Shown: one piece after another, positions 51,652 through 60,914 of the stretch
How the letters are laid out: every line of letters starts with the position of its first letter
How positions within the stretch are numbered: the first letter of the stretch is position 1
Assembly (NCBI GenBank): GCA_019358835.1
Contig: JAHHIH010000002.1
Location: forward strand, 186,001-250,000
DNA length: 64,000 bases
Direction of reading: 5' to 3'
From: Tildeniella torsiva UHER 1998/13D
GTDB taxonomy: Bacteria > Cyanobacteriota > Cyanobacteriia > Phormidesmidales > Phormidesmidaceae
Translations under genes and position numbers: made by a program
The notes under the pieces: model-generated
The model's database searches: none
What the model saw: only the letters and a program-made list of their open reading frames with translations
Told to the model about the DNA's origin: nothing

Positions 51652-52081
51652 TAACAATGCAGTAGGATGTAGAAAATATAGCGATTAATCTGAATTCTTT
51701 ATGGTTTAACCCTTGCTAAGGAATGTGTAAGCAATCAAAGGAAACGCTTATGAAATATACTAAAAAATTAAAACCTAATTATGATCGGATGAACAATCTA
51801 GAGAAATGTTTATCCAATATTTTGGGAGGCTTAGGATTTACCTATGAATAAATAAGTGGTTGGGAGAAATACTTATGCAATATTCTATAAAAAATAAACT
51901 TTGCTCATTCATGAGCAAGCAATTGGCTAGATCAGTTTGTGTAAAAATATTTGCTAGTCAGCATAAGTAGTAAGGCTCAATCATTTATAAGATGGCTCGG
52001 CTTCTTCACAATCGCTGAAAGCTTTGACTGGCAGGGGTTGCTGACGCTCAACCTGGTTGATATTTAATTCGTCCCACCTAA
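51652..52081. other. AT-rich gap with a terminator and degenerate ~62-base periodicity
   Basis: 430 bases between two leftward units. Three related stretches, each of the type AAAnnCTTATGCAATATTCT, begin at about 51742, 51804 and 51867, i.e. 62-63 bases apart. The region also carries the terminator of the upstream unit and must contain the promoter for the GT2 gene. No coding frame was recognised. Confidence 0.4.
51886..51918 (-). terminator. Rho-independent terminator of the unit ending at 52082
   Basis: On the minus strand TTGCTCAT and ATGAGCAA pair exactly around GA, followed by AGTTTATTTTTTATAG. It lies about 165 bases beyond the last stop codon of the exporter/glycosyltransferase unit. 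Confidence 0.7.
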
Positions 52082-53305
52082 TTATCTTTTATCTAGTACT
52101 TGTTGGTAAAGATATTGGTAGCGCTTAGCTTGCAGGTCAAGGGAGTATTCATCTAAGGCAATGCGGCGACAGTGTTCACCCATAACTTGGCGCTCTACGT
52201 TGTTATGCAGCAGATCTATTGTGCCCTGGCAAAAATCGTCCATGTTGTCAGGCTGAGCCAAATAACCTGTAAGCCCAGGGCGCACTAAGTCTGAGACTCC
52301 ACCAATGTCAAAAGAAACCATAGGAGTACCACATGCCATACTTTCTTGTAGCACTAAGGGTAAGTTATCGGCACGGGTCGGAAAGAGGAAGAGATCTGCC
52401 GCAGAGTAGACTACAGCCTTAAGGCGATCGCTGCTCACATGCCCCAGGTTGATAACAGTCATATCGACCATTGACGTTAGCTGATGAGTTGCATTGCCCA
52501 GGGTTAGCAGTACACAGTCTTGCTTGAGTGTGGTTGGCAACTGATTGAGCGTCTTGACGAGTAAATCTCCCCCTTTGCGAGTGTCTTTGAGATTGATAGC
52601 GCTAAATAGTAAGATCTTTTTGTGTTGGGAAATGCCTAGGGTGTCACGACAGAGCTGGGAGTCGAGGGGTTTGTAGGCATCGGTATCTATGCCATAAGGT
52701 ATGTGATGAACTGAAAATCTTCCTAAGAGGCTTGCTTTGGCTTGCTTTGTCAACCACTGGCTAGGAGTAACTATTGTCAAGTTTGAATGATTGTATACCC
52801 AATCTTTCAGCTTCCACTCCCAACTGGTACTATCGTGGCGAATACAAGGATAACTTTTGGGATAAGGACAGTGACCACAGCCAGTTTGCCATCGTTTGCA
52901 ATCATAGCTGTAAGCACAATGACCAGTAAAACTCCACATATCATGGAGAGTAAATATGGCAGGCTTTTGAGTGGTAAGACGTGGAATAGCAAGATAGTTA
53001 AAATAGCTGTTGTGCAGATTGTGAAAGTTTAGAATGTCTGCCGCTTGAAAAAATGGGTGATTGGGAATATTGAAACTACTAGTATGATTGAGATAATTGA
53101 AACCTGCTCTGTGAGTTAACCGTTGAAGTTGGTTTTCGAGCCATCTATTGCGTTTTACCTGTTCAACCAGCGGATCATCTGTTTGCTTTTGCCCTACCAA
53201 AAGTCTGGAATTTATACCATGCTGTAGCAAACCCTGGTGAAGTCTGTATCCAGCAATGGCCGCGCCACCTTTAATATCTGACTGATTAATATGAAGAACT
53301 TTCAT
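52082..53305 (-). CDS. GT4 glycosyltransferase
   Basis: 407 residues. Start 'MKVLHINQSDIKGGAAIAGY', the pattern of the WcaC/GumH-like GT4 group with 'ADILNFHNLHNSYFNY', 'IFTLHDMWSFTGHCAYSYDC', then the Cys-rich segment 'RWQTGCGHCPYPKSYPC', and the donor-site 'PTRADNLPLVLQESMACGTP'. The two conserved CxxC pairs are usual for this subgroup. ATGA overlap with the preceding methyltransferase. Confidence 0.93.
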   Translation of the reverse strand: MKVLHINQSDIKGGAAIAGYRLHQGLLQHGINSRLLVGQKQTDDPLVEQVKRNRWLENQLQRLTHRAGFNYLNHTSSFNIPNHPFFQAADILNFHNLHNSYFNYLAIPRLTTQKPAIFTLHDMWSFTGHCAYSYDCKRWQTGCGHCPYPKSYPCIRHDSTSWEWKLKDWVYNHSNLTIVTPSQWLTKQAKASLLGRFSVHHIPYGIDTDAYKPLDSQLCRDTLGISQHKKILLFSAINLKDTRKGGDLLVKTLNQLPTTLKQDCVLLTLGNATHQLTSMVDMTVINLGHVSSDRLKAVVYSAADLFLFPTRADNLPLVLQESMACGTPMVSFDIGGVSDLVRPGLTGYLAQPDNMDDFCQGTIDLLHNNVERQVMGEHCRRIALDEYSLDLQAKRYQYLYQQVLDKR

Positions 53306-54171
53306 TGGGCAGGCTTAATAGCCTCAATAAATAGAGAGTCAGGTTTATAAGTACTGCCGTCGAGTTCAGTGTCAAGATTGTAGCTAGGCCAATATGGTAT
53401 GTAGCTTGTTAAAGCCGTACGTTGGACAATGTCAGTAAATCCGCACTTCCTTAATAGCCGTGACACGGAATAGCAGTCATACATCCACTGATGAATCTCC
53501 CCCCCTTGCCGAAAGCGCCCGATTTGGAGGGCTTGATAATCTTTAGATCCTAAAACTAATTGGAGAAATGCATTATGACGATGACTAGAATACCGCAGAA
53601 AACGGTAGATAGGCTTCACAGCGGTTTCTACTATCTCAGATAAGAAAGAAAAGCCGATCTCTAACTCGTTTGTATGGTTTGGTATCTGATCTACAACAGG
53701 CACTAAGTTTTTTGCTTCTGCACCTAATCGCTTAATTACAAAGTCTAAGTTAGACAAGTCTTTTCTACTTAAATATTCTGTCATTCCTCCTCCCGATTTA
53801 TTTCGCACCATTTGATCCAATAATTCTAGTAATATCCAATCATAGTTATCAGCTAAGTCTGAATCTTTAGTGCTGGAATTTTCTAACACGTGTAAATAAT
53901 GTCGAGCGATAGTCTCTAAATCAGGTACAACAACTCGCAAAACACCCTTGGGACGTAAGACTCGAAAACACTCTTGTATAAATGCAGGAGCCTGATCTTT
54001 AGGAAAATGCTCAAGTAGATGGGAGTGATAAACTAGATCGAAAGCATTATCAGCCGCAGGGATACCCGTTGATAAGTCGTAGGCAATGACTTCCTTGCTG
54101 TGGGAGGCAAAATCTATATTAACCCAGTTGGGGTGGTATCTTTGACCACACCCTAAATTGAGAGCTTTCAT
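53302..54171 (-). CDS. Class I SAM-dependent methyltransferase
   Basis: About 289 residues from ATG 54171 ('MKALNLGCGQRYHPNWVNID', the SAM motif at the very N-terminus). 'NAFDLVYHSHLLEHFPKDQA' and 'VLRPKGVLRVVVPDLE' follow the Methyltransf_11 order. The C-terminal half is specific and long, perhaps for substrate recognition. A longer frame from 54201 overlaps the TylF gene and is less likely. Confidence 0.88.
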   Translation of the reverse strand: MKALNLGCGQRYHPNWVNIDFASHSKEVIAYDLSTGIPAADNAFDLVYHSHLLEHFPKDQAPAFIQECFRVLRPKGVLRVVVPDLETIARHYLHVLENSSTKDSDLADNYDWILLELLDQMVRNKSGGGMTEYLSRKDLSNLDFVIKRLGAEAKNLVPVVDQIPNHTNELEIGFSFLSEIVETAVKPIYRFLRYSSHRHNAFLQLVLGSKDYQALQIGRFRQGGEIHQWMYDCYSVSRLLRKCGFTDIVQRTALTSYIPYWPSYNLDTELDGSTYKPDSLFIEAIKPAQ

Positions 54172-54178
54172 CGTTAAG

Positions 54179-54955
54179 TTAAGCTTGCCACTTGATGGCA
54201 ACTCTACCCGTTGAATCGATGCGGTTTAGCAAAATAGGTAGATTGTGATCACGTATGTACTCATCTGTAGCCTCTTTACAGCCTTTCCAATAACCATAAT
54301 CATCAATGATAATGACGCCACCCGGTACTAATCGCGGAAAGAGATGCTCCAATTCATGCTTAGTTGACTCGTACCAATCAGTGTCTAATCGGAGTAAGGC
54401 GATGGTTTGGGGGGCTTGCTCAGGAATCGTATCTTCAACTTTTCCTTTGATAAAATGAATACGTTTTGATGGATAGTCTGTTAAATCTAGGTTTTCTTGC
54501 ACTTCTTGCAGTGAAGAATAGCAGAGATAGGCCTGCTTCTCTGCTGGATTATTACTATTTAGCAAAGAGTAAGCATCTACATTTCGATAAGTCCTATCTT
54601 TTTGGGTTGGAGGTGGCATACCCTCATAGGTGTCAAAAAGATATAGATCGCGATTTATATCTGATAATTCTTTAAGCATATAAGCAACAGCCATCATGCT
54701 GCCACCTTTCCACACGCCACACTCAACAACGGAGCCTTCTATACAGTTGGAAACTAAATATTTTACCGAGTTCATTAAACAATTTAATCTTTCAGGGCTA
54801 GTCATTGTTTTTTCTTGAACTAGCCTAATAATTTCAATATTTCTGGCATCAAAATCATTTGGGAATGCCACTTTTTTATGATTTTTTTGGCTTCTTACGA
54901 TTCGATAGCCAAATTGGTCAGCTATGTTTTGAATTGTAGATTTAATGTACTTCAT
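54179..54955 (-). CDS. TylF/MycF-type O-methyltransferase
   Basis: 258 residues. Features of macrocin O-methyltransferase-like enzymes: 'EGSVVECGVWKGGSMMAVAY' (SAM loop), 'DLYLFDTYEGMPPPTQKDRT', 'ALLRLDTDWYESTKHELEHL' and 'GGVIIIDDYGYWKGCKEATD', which supplies the Mg-binding Asp residues. TylF-type enzymes methylate deoxysugar hydroxyls, so a methylated 6-deoxy-hexose in the polymer is possible. Confidence 0.93.
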   Translation of the reverse strand: MKYIKSTIQNIADQFGYRIVRSQKNHKKVAFPNDFDARNIEIIRLVQEKTMTSPERLNCLMNSVKYLVSNCIEGSVVECGVWKGGSMMAVAYMLKELSDINRDLYLFDTYEGMPPPTQKDRTYRNVDAYSLLNSNNPAEKQAYLCYSSLQEVQENLDLTDYPSKRIHFIKGKVEDTIPEQAPQTIALLRLDTDWYESTKHELEHLFPRLVPGGVIIIDDYGYWKGCKEATDEYIRDHNLPILLNRIDSTGRVAIKWQA

Positions 54956-55011
54956 TGTTTTATGAATTCAAAACACACTTTCAGTAAGGTTTTTTTGCTA
55001 AACCCTAAAAA

Positions 55012-55575
55012 TCAGTCATTGAAAACATTCTTGTGATCTCTTAATTTGATGGTTCGGGCTGGAACTCCGCCAACAATACTGTAAGCTTCTACATTGCTAG
55101 TAACGACTGCACCAGCACCAACGATTCCGCCCTCGTGTATGGTCACACCGTCTAGAATCTTTGCTCCTGTTCCAATCCAAACGTTGTCTTCTATGCTAAT
55201 ACCAAGGCTGGTATTACCCTGAGTTCGAATTGGATGTTGCAAGGAATCAAAATTGTGATTGGAGGGAATGATAACTACATGAGCTGCTATCAGTACGTCA
55301 TTTCCGATATTTACTCCACCATGTCCATAAATAATTGAAAAGGGGTTAATACTACAATTGTTGCCTATTTCTATTGAGCCACCGTACGTCCATAAAATGC
55401 TGTAGTCAAGAATTTCCGTGTTTTCACCAATTTTTATACGCCCACCAAAGCGGCATTCAACTTTTGCATTGCTGCTAATTCGAGCAGTCTGAGAGATTTC
55501 TAAAGAAGATCGAGGATAAAAATACTTTCTTTTAATAAATTGAGTAAGTGAACGTATTGCTTGGATGCTTACCAT
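55012..55575 (-). CDS. Hexapeptide-repeat acetyltransferase (CatB/MaT type)
   Basis: About 187 residues from ATG 55575. Left-handed beta-helix repeats ('RFGGRIKIGENTEILDYS', 'IEIGNNCSINPFSIIYGHGG', 'VNIGNDVLIAAHVVIIPSNH'), the catalytic His in 'IIPSNHNFD' and the C-terminal 'IVGAGAVVTSNVEAYSIVGG' with 'VPARTIKLR'. It would O-acetylate a sugar of the polysaccharide. A TTG at 55584 is a possible alternative start. Confidence 0.92.
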   Translation of the reverse strand: MVSIQAIRSLTQFIKRKYFYPRSSLEISQTARISSNAKVECRFGGRIKIGENTEILDYSILWTYGGSIEIGNNCSINPFSIIYGHGGVNIGNDVLIAAHVVIIPSNHNFDSLQHPIRTQGNTSLGISIEDNVWIGTGAKILDGVTIHEGGIVGAGAVVTSNVEAYSIVGGVPARTIKLRDHKNVFND

Positions 55576-55584
55576 AAAAGGCAA

Positions 55585-56535
55585 TTAGGGTGGTGATTTC
55601 TTGCTTAAAGACACAATCGATAAGTTTTTGAAAAATTTTGCCTTGATTTTGCGTAAAATCAAATATATCTCTATGACAGTTTTTCTTTTAAAAAGCTTTT
55701 CGAAGTCTTGACGGTCTGCCTCCGAATTTTTGATCATTAAGGGAGGATGATTAATGTGCCCAATGTCCTCAATTGAGATATTAGATAGGTGGCTTTTCCC
55801 ACCAGTATTAGTGGAGTTAGGGCCAAAGCCTATATTAGAAACTAAATTGGTTCGGGGTAAGATTGTTAATCCGTTGTAAGCCCAACAGGTAAATAACCAG
55901 ACATAAGCCCAAGTGTCTGGTTTTCCTTCCAAAAAAACGGTATTAAAGATGCTAGTCCAATATTTCTCTTCATGGGTATTAGGGCAAAAGGTTTGAATTA
56001 AGTTCTTGTCACGAAACTCAATCCACTTTTGAGGATTAAACTCCCAGTGTTGCCATGCACGTCGCCATGAAGCCCAGCCCCAGCAAAAACTATATTTAGA
56101 AAAATAGTAACTGTAAAGAGTTCTTCCGCCTTTTTCTTGAAAATTATTTCCGCTAATCACCATTACTTGTTCATCATTTCGGTAATATTCGAGCAGGCTT
56201 TCACAATAACTAAAAAATGAAGGATGAGGAAGGCAATCGTCTTCTAAAATGATAGCTTCTTCAACTTGCCTAAATGCCCAAGTCAGTCCTGATGAAACGC
56301 GATTCCGACAGCCTAAGTTAACGTCGGAGTAATTGCGTAGAACCTCGCAGTTCCAGTCAATGTTTTCTGTAATAGCTCTAGCCTGCTGGCATAGTACAGA
56401 CTCTTCTTCATTTCGAGGGCCATCAGCTACTATTAGCAACTTTGTGGGTTGTGCCTGACGAATGGTCTCAAATACCTGAGCTGTTAAGTCAGGTCGACGA
56501 AAAATCAGAAACACAACTGGGGTAGAGCAAACCAT
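55585..56535 (-). CDS. GT-A fold glycosyltransferase (HlpA-like)
   Basis: 316 residues. 'VVFLIFRRPDLTAQVFETIR', 'KLLIVADGPRNEEES', 'SSGLTWAFRQVEEAIILEDD' with the DD metal site and 'YSFCWGWASWRRAWQHWEFN' are the pattern often annotated as hemolytic protein HlpA-like glycosyltransferase in cyanobacteria. It should transfer a sugar from a nucleotide donor. AT-rich codon use. Confidence 0.82.
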   Translation of the reverse strand: MVCSTPVVFLIFRRPDLTAQVFETIRQAQPTKLLIVADGPRNEEESVLCQQARAITENIDWNCEVLRNYSDVNLGCRNRVSSGLTWAFRQVEEAIILEDDCLPHPSFFSYCESLLEYYRNDEQVMVISGNNFQEKGGRTLYSYYFSKYSFCWGWASWRRAWQHWEFNPQKWIEFRDKNLIQTFCPNTHEEKYWTSIFNTVFLEGKPDTWAYVWLFTCWAYNGLTILPRTNLVSNIGFGPNSTNTGGKSHLSNISIEDIGHINHPPLMIKNSEADRQDFEKLFKRKTVIEIYLILRKIKAKFFKNLSIVSLSKKSPP

Positions 56536-56538
56536 AAA

Positions 56539-57156
56539 TCAAAAAGAGTAGTTAAAGAGAGCTATATCAGGCTCAAAAGCAACTTTGACTATATCTTGCG
56601 TCCTCTCAGTATAGAATTTCTGATATGGAACAGTGTTTGAAACATTTACTTTGGGTAAACGAGCAGGTAAATCTATATACTTGCAAACTGCTTCAAAATC
56701 TTTTTCGAGTGTTTCAAATCTACCCACAAAATCCACCAGTAGTTCCCCATTTTGAGAATATATAAAGTCTTTCTGAAGCCTAATCTCTTGTGTGCATCGC
56801 CAATCTATATAATCTTCAAAACCATCGAATTTTTTAGCGAGTTCATGCTGATGATGACATGGATTTTTCAGCATGTATTGGTAGAGAGATACTTGCCAGT
56901 CCCATGGATTTCTTGCAATGCAAAAGGAGAAGTATGATTTAAATTTTTCTTCTCCAATAGCTGACATTATTTGAGAAGCTGTAGCATGAGTTGAACATGG
57001 CTGATTAAGATAAGAAATGCCAATTCTCTTAAGTTTACGATGTGAAAAGCGCTGAAACTTCGTAGTTATAAGAGGCAATAGAGCAGTCGATATGCTCGTG
57101 CCAGCATTCTTATATATGTGAATAAAGATAAATTTGTGTTTATGTGAGATCAGCAT
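56539..57156 (-). CDS. Sulfotransferase family protein (second)
   Basis: 205 residues. 'HKFIFIHIYKNAGTSISTAL' is the PAPS 5' loop, 'FSFCIARNPWDWQVSLYQYM' the 3' site: the Sulfotransfer_2 (carbohydrate type) pattern. Unrelated in detail to the sulfotransferase at 46804-47679, so two sugars or two positions could be sulfated. It ends three bases before the HlpA-like gene. Confidence 0.88.
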   Translation of the reverse strand: MLISHKHKFIFIHIYKNAGTSISTALLPLITTKFQRFSHRKLKRIGISYLNQPCSTHATASQIMSAIGEEKFKSYFSFCIARNPWDWQVSLYQYMLKNPCHHQHELAKKFDGFEDYIDWRCTQEIRLQKDFIYSQNGELLVDFVGRFETLEKDFEAVCKYIDLPARLPKVNVSNTVPYQKFYTERTQDIVKVAFEPDIALFNYSF

Positions 57157-57189
57157 TAACTTCTACTTTAATCTCTGACTTTGGGGGTT

Positions 57190-57936
57190 TTATTTTTCTA
57201 AAATGTAAAAAACCGTATTCACAGTTTTGGCAAGTAACCTGTAACCTTGACTTCTCAAAAAGATGTAAGATTTGGATGTTTCGATCGGCTTTTCTAAAGA
57301 GAACTCTAGCTCTTCAACTAAAAGAACTTTTGGACAATACTTTTCCCAATCATTTGAAAGTAGAACTTGATAATCTAAGCCTTCTACATCAATTGACATG
57401 AAATCAATTGATGTAGAGCTAGGTAAGTATTTATCCAAAATATTGCTAAGTCTCTGGGTTTTTACAATCTTTTGGTCAATTAGTTTGACCACGCCTCTTG
57501 TCCCATCCCGCTTTCGTGAAAGCTTCTCGGAAAAGCTGTTATAAGCTGGGTTGCTGAACATATAGTATGTCAAACCCTCTTCTTTTTCAGAAATAGCTAG
57601 CTCTAAGTTGATGTCGTTAGGCCTAGTTAAACTAAAGGGTTGCATGCTGCCAGGCATAGCATCAATATTTATGCCTCGCCATCCTCTCAAATAAAAAAGA
57701 TAGGTGTTCGAATATAGTTGAGGATGATGTGCTCCGATATCAATATAAAACCCTTTTTCTTGCTGCTCAAATAGACGACTTAGTATGCGATCTTCGCCTT
57801 CTTGAGAGAAGGATAACTTGTGATGATTGTAAGTGTTTAAGGGATAGACAAAAGTTCTTTGAAACGCTGTATTGGAAACTTTCTTTAGTCTATTAGCGCA
57901 CTTTTTTAGATTGAGTTCAATCATTAATTCTTGCAT
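57190..57936 (-). CDS. FkbM family methyltransferase
   Basis: 248 residues. 'SQEGEDRILSRLFEQQEKGF', 'YIDIGAHHPQLYSNTYLFYL' (SAM loop) and 'GWRGINIDAMPGSMQPF', then 'LSNILDKYLPSSTSIDFMSI' and 'DVEGLDYQVLLSNDWEKYCP' define the FkbM group. It lies close to the Wzt gene, the place where chain-ending methyltransferases are found in ABC-exported O-antigen loci. The start overlaps the next gene by 20 bases. Confidence 0.9.
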   Translation of the reverse strand: MQELMIELNLKKCANRLKKVSNTAFQRTFVYPLNTYNHHKLSFSQEGEDRILSRLFEQQEKGFYIDIGAHHPQLYSNTYLFYLRGWRGINIDAMPGSMQPFSLTRPNDINLELAISEKEEGLTYYMFSNPAYNSFSEKLSRKRDGTRGVVKLIDQKIVKTQRLSNILDKYLPSSTSIDFMSIDVEGLDYQVLLSNDWEKYCPKVLLVEELEFSLEKPIETSKSYIFLRSQGYRLLAKTVNTVFYILEK

Positions 57937-58687
57937 TAGGGAAGTCTAATGATATAGCGGTATCAGGACAGTCATATTTAGATACTTGTTGAATCCCAGC
58001 AGCGGAGATAGTAGGCTGCCTTTCCTCGCGAGGTGAGAAACGAAAATTTCGATGAAAATATAAAGATGTTGTCCAAGAATACGAATTGATCGGGCCAAAG
58101 CCATGCATGTCTACTTCGAGTAGGTCACAGTGATTTCTCAAGAACGCAGAAGAATTAGGATGCCAGTCTGAGTTGTCCAGTATTACCAACCCTCCATCAT
58201 TGAGATACTTAATACATCTATGAACACACTCATACCTTCGCAGAGAATCCACGATGATTAGATCAAATGTTGTGGAGAGTTCGTCTATTACTTCAGCAAA
58301 TGCTGATTCTTCCCGAAAAATAATTTTTTGGTTGGACAGTAATTGGCTGGAACAGTAGTCAAACCATTCTTTATTATTTTCAACACTTGTGATTTGCTTG
58401 CAGCGCTTTGCAAAAAACAGTGATGAGTTGCCTGAGCCCCACTCAAAAATTGATTTATTACTCAAGTCTAACTGTGCTAGATACTCAATTGCAGGATAGG
58501 TAAACCAAGGTAAAGGTTGACGATTAATATCCACTGGCCTTTGACTGGCTTTTGTATGGTGATAGCCGTACTTCTCTTGTAGATTAGCTGCCAGTCCTTC
58601 TAGGCTTTTGTTGCATGGAAAGACATTGAACGCTCTCATAAACCTGCGGGCAGCTCTATTTAAAATAGATCTACTTGGAGTATTCAT
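57917..58687 (-). CDS. SAM-dependent methyltransferase-like protein
   Basis: 256 residues. SAM loop '[19 protein letters not shown]', '[14 protein letters not shown]' with the acidic ligand, '[20 protein letters not shown]' and '[20 protein letters not shown]'. It resembles the FkbM-like or Methyltransf_24-like family. It starts 17 bases inside the Wzt gene end, so it is coupled to the exporter and may cap or modify the nascent polymer. Substrate unknown. Confidence 0.8.
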   Translation of the reverse strand: MNTPSRSILNRAARRFMRAFNVFPCNKSLEGLAANLQEKYGYHHTKASQRPVDINRQPLPWFTYPAIEYLAQLDLSNKSIFEWGSGNSSLFFAKRCKQITSVENNKEWFDYCSSQLLSNQKIIFREESAFAEVIDELSTTFDLIIVDSLRRYECVHRCIKYLNDGGLVILDNSDWHPNSSAFLRNHCDLLEVDMHGFGPINSYSWTTSLYFHRNFRFSPREERQPTISAAGIQQVSKYDCPDTAISLDFPNARIND

Positions 58688-59966
58688 AGCAACTTTTTCT
58701 TACTGAGAAATCGACAAGAATACTTTTGCCTTGGTGACCAGGAGGGCAAGGCTTTCCGGTACCATAAAAGTCTCCACCTTCAACTGAGAATTGGATTCCT
58801 TCCGTTATCCAGTCTTGGATAATGCCATTAGACTCTGCGAAGAGCATTAGCGAATATCCACCTTCAGTGAGAGGTAATTTCTCAATGCAGAAGTCTAAAG
58901 ATTCGCCATCTCTGATATCGACTTCATCTTGGCATATCATCTCGGTTGAGAGCACAATTTTTGCTCCAGATATGCTCGATATAGCAATGCCTATGCGACA
59001 GTTCTTGTAAGTATATTTTTCTGAAAAACTAGAAAAGTATAAACGAAAAGTTAACTTTTCCCCAGATAACGCGGCATTGACTAGTTTCTCTTGATCGTTT
59101 AACAATGCTAGCCTTGAAAACTTCAAAGCTCCTTCTCCTCGACGTTGGGTAATTTTGTGTAAATCACTCCAATCTTCAGAGGTAACACCTTCATCAAGGT
59201 AGAGCTGGATTGTGGAATCTGGGTTGCCTATTGCTTGAACTTGACCACGGTTAAGGAAAATAATTTGATTGCAGAGGCTTTGTATTGTGGCCATATTATG
59301 GCTGACGAATAAAACCGTTCTTCCTTCTTTCTCAGCCACATCTTCAATTTTGCCGAGACATTTTTTTTGGAATGCTGCGTCGCCTACGGCTAGCACTTCA
59401 TCCACCACTAGTATCTCTGGCTCTAGGTGTGCGGCTACTGCAAACGCTAGCCGCACATACATGCCACTGCTGTAGCGTTTGACAGGTGTGTCTAGAAATT
59501 TCTCGACCTCAGCAAAAGCAACTATCTCATCAAACTTATGGCGAATTTCTACTTTGCTCATCCCCAGGATGGCACCGTTCAAATAAATGTTTTCGCGCCC
59601 TGTGAGCTCGGGATGAAACCCAGTGCCGACCTCTAGCAGACTGGCTACGCGACCTTTAATGCTGATTCGTCCTTCTGTAGGTTCGGTGATGCGGCTGAGG
59701 ACTTTGAGTAGGGTAGATTTGCCTGCGCCATTGCGGCCAATGATGCCGATGCGATCGCCCCTTTTAACCTCAAATGAAACATCCTTTAAAGCCCAAAACT
59801 CCTCCGATTTTGGATTTTGGATTTTGGATTTTGGCTTAAAAAGCTGGGTCATCCCCTTGGCTTTGTAAGCCAGTACATCTCGCAGGGCTGTGTAACGCTC
59901 TTGCTGTTGATGCCCAATGATGTATTTTTTGCCCAGGTTTTCAACACGAATTACGGTATCAGACAT
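58671..59966 (-). CDS. wzt: Polysaccharide export ABC transporter ATPase with Wzt C-terminal domain
   Basis: 431 residues. Nucleotide-binding domain: Walker A '[12 protein letters not shown]' (about 76-84), signature '[15 protein letters not shown]', Walker B '[14 protein letters not shown]', His switch '[11 protein letters not shown]'. The C-terminal 150 or so residues form a beta-sandwich like Wzt_C, which binds the modified end of the polymer before export. Residues about 45-55 ('[15 protein letters not shown]') are encoded by a heptameric DNA repeat inserted ahead of Walker A. Partner of the permease encoded 41 bases upstream. Confidence 0.93.
   Translation of the reverse strand: MSDTVIRVENLGKKYIIGHQQQERYTALRDVLAYKAKGMTQLFKPKSKIQNPKSEEFWALKDVSFEVKRGDRIGIIGRNGAGKSTLLKVLSRITEPTEGRISIKGRVASLLEVGTGFHPELTGRENIYLNGAILGMSKVEIRHKFDEIVAFAEVEKFLDTPVKRYSSGMYVRLAFAVAAHLEPEILVVDEVLAVGDAAFQKKCLGKIEDVAEKEGRTVLFVSHNMATIQSLCNQIIFLNRGQVQAIGNPDSTIQLYLDEGVTSEDWSDLHKITQRRGEGALKFSRLALLNDQEKLVNAALSGEKLTFRLYFSSFSEKYTYKNCRIGIAISSISGAKIVLSTEMICQDEVDIRDGESLDFCIEKLPLTEGGYSLMLFAESNGIIQDWITEGIQFSVEGGDFYGTGKPCPPGHQGKSILVDFSVRKSCYEYSK
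59807..59834. repeat. In-gene heptamer repeat, four copies of ATTTTGG
   Basis: Four exact head-to-tail copies of the 7-base unit within the wzt gene. On the coding strand they read CCAAAAT, a typical cyanobacterial STRR unit. They add a KSKIQNPKS-like peptide, in frame, upstream of the nucleotide-binding core. Confidence 0.9.
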
Positions 59967-60007
59967 TGTGGCCGTAGGTGAAGATCGTCGTATGGAGCCA
60001 TCAGATG

Positions 60008-60874
60008 CTAAATGACGTCTGCAAAAGTGCGCTCCATTTTTCGGAAGTACCAGATACCAGACACCAGCAATAGCATTACTAAACTTACCGACAGGGAAAA
60101 TCCTGGCCAGTAGATGCTGGCCTCATCCCCTAAAATAGCCCAACGGAAGCCGTCAATCACCCCGACCATAGGGTTTAGTGAGTACAGCAACCGCCACTGG
60201 TCGGGCACAATGTTGCTACTAAACCCTACAGGAGAAATGTAGAGACCAAACTGCACTAAAAACGGCACAATATAGCGAAAATCGCGATACTGCACATTAA
60301 GTGAGGCCATCCACAGCCCTACGCCCATGGAGGCCGCTAGGGCAATCAAGGTAAACAGCGGCAGGGTAACGATTCGCCAACTGGGTACGTAGGCAAACCA
60401 CACCATGAGCGCCACCAAAATGATGCTAGAAATGGCAAAGTCTACAAAGCTAACTACTACAGCGCTAGTGGGTACAACCAAGCGAGGAAAATATACCTTT
60501 GATAGGAGATTGGCGTTAGCGATCAGGCTGTTGCTGCACTCTGACAGGGCAGTGGAAAATAGCTGCCAAGGCAGCATGGCAGAAAACACCAAGATTGGGT
60601 AAGGAACCCCATCCGACGGCAGGTTGGCTAGCCGACCAAACACTACCGTAAACACCACCATGGTCAAAAATGGCCTGATCAATGCCCAGCCCACGCCGAT
60701 GGCGGTTTGCTTATAGCGCACTAAAATGTCGCGCCAGGCCAGAAAATAAAACAGCTCTCGATAGCGCCAAATATCTTGCCAGTAGTTTTTCTCCGTGCGG
60801 CCCGCTTCGATAATTAACTCGGTGTCTCCAGGAGCGCTCGATGCTCTGCGCCGCTTGATTTTGAGCTTGCTCAT
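60008..60874 (-). CDS. wzm: Polysaccharide export ABC transporter permease
   Basis: 288 residues, six membrane helices, ABC2 type. After a basic N-terminus ('[12 protein letters not shown]'), '[20 protein letters not shown]' and '[19 protein letters not shown]' are the canonical TagG/Wzm opening; '[20 protein letters not shown]' and '[17 protein letters not shown]' the conserved periplasmic end. It moves finished polymer across the inner membrane with Wzt. First gene of the leftward exporter unit that ends near 52082. Confidence 0.95.
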   Translation of the reverse strand: MSKLKIKRRRASSAPGDTELIIEAGRTEKNYWQDIWRYRELFYFLAWRDILVRYKQTAIGVGWALIRPFLTMVVFTVVFGRLANLPSDGVPYPILVFSAMLPWQLFSTALSECSNSLIANANLLSKVYFPRLVVPTSAVVVSFVDFAISSIILVALMVWFAYVPSWRIVTLPLFTLIALAASMGVGLWMASLNVQYRDFRYIVPFLVQFGLYISPVGFSSNIVPDQWRLLYSLNPMVGVIDGFRWAILGDEASIYWPGFSLSVSLVMLLLVSGIWYFRKMERTFADVI

Positions 60875-60914
60875 AGATAGCTGCTGTCAATGCTCATGGT
60901 GGTTTCGACCTCTC

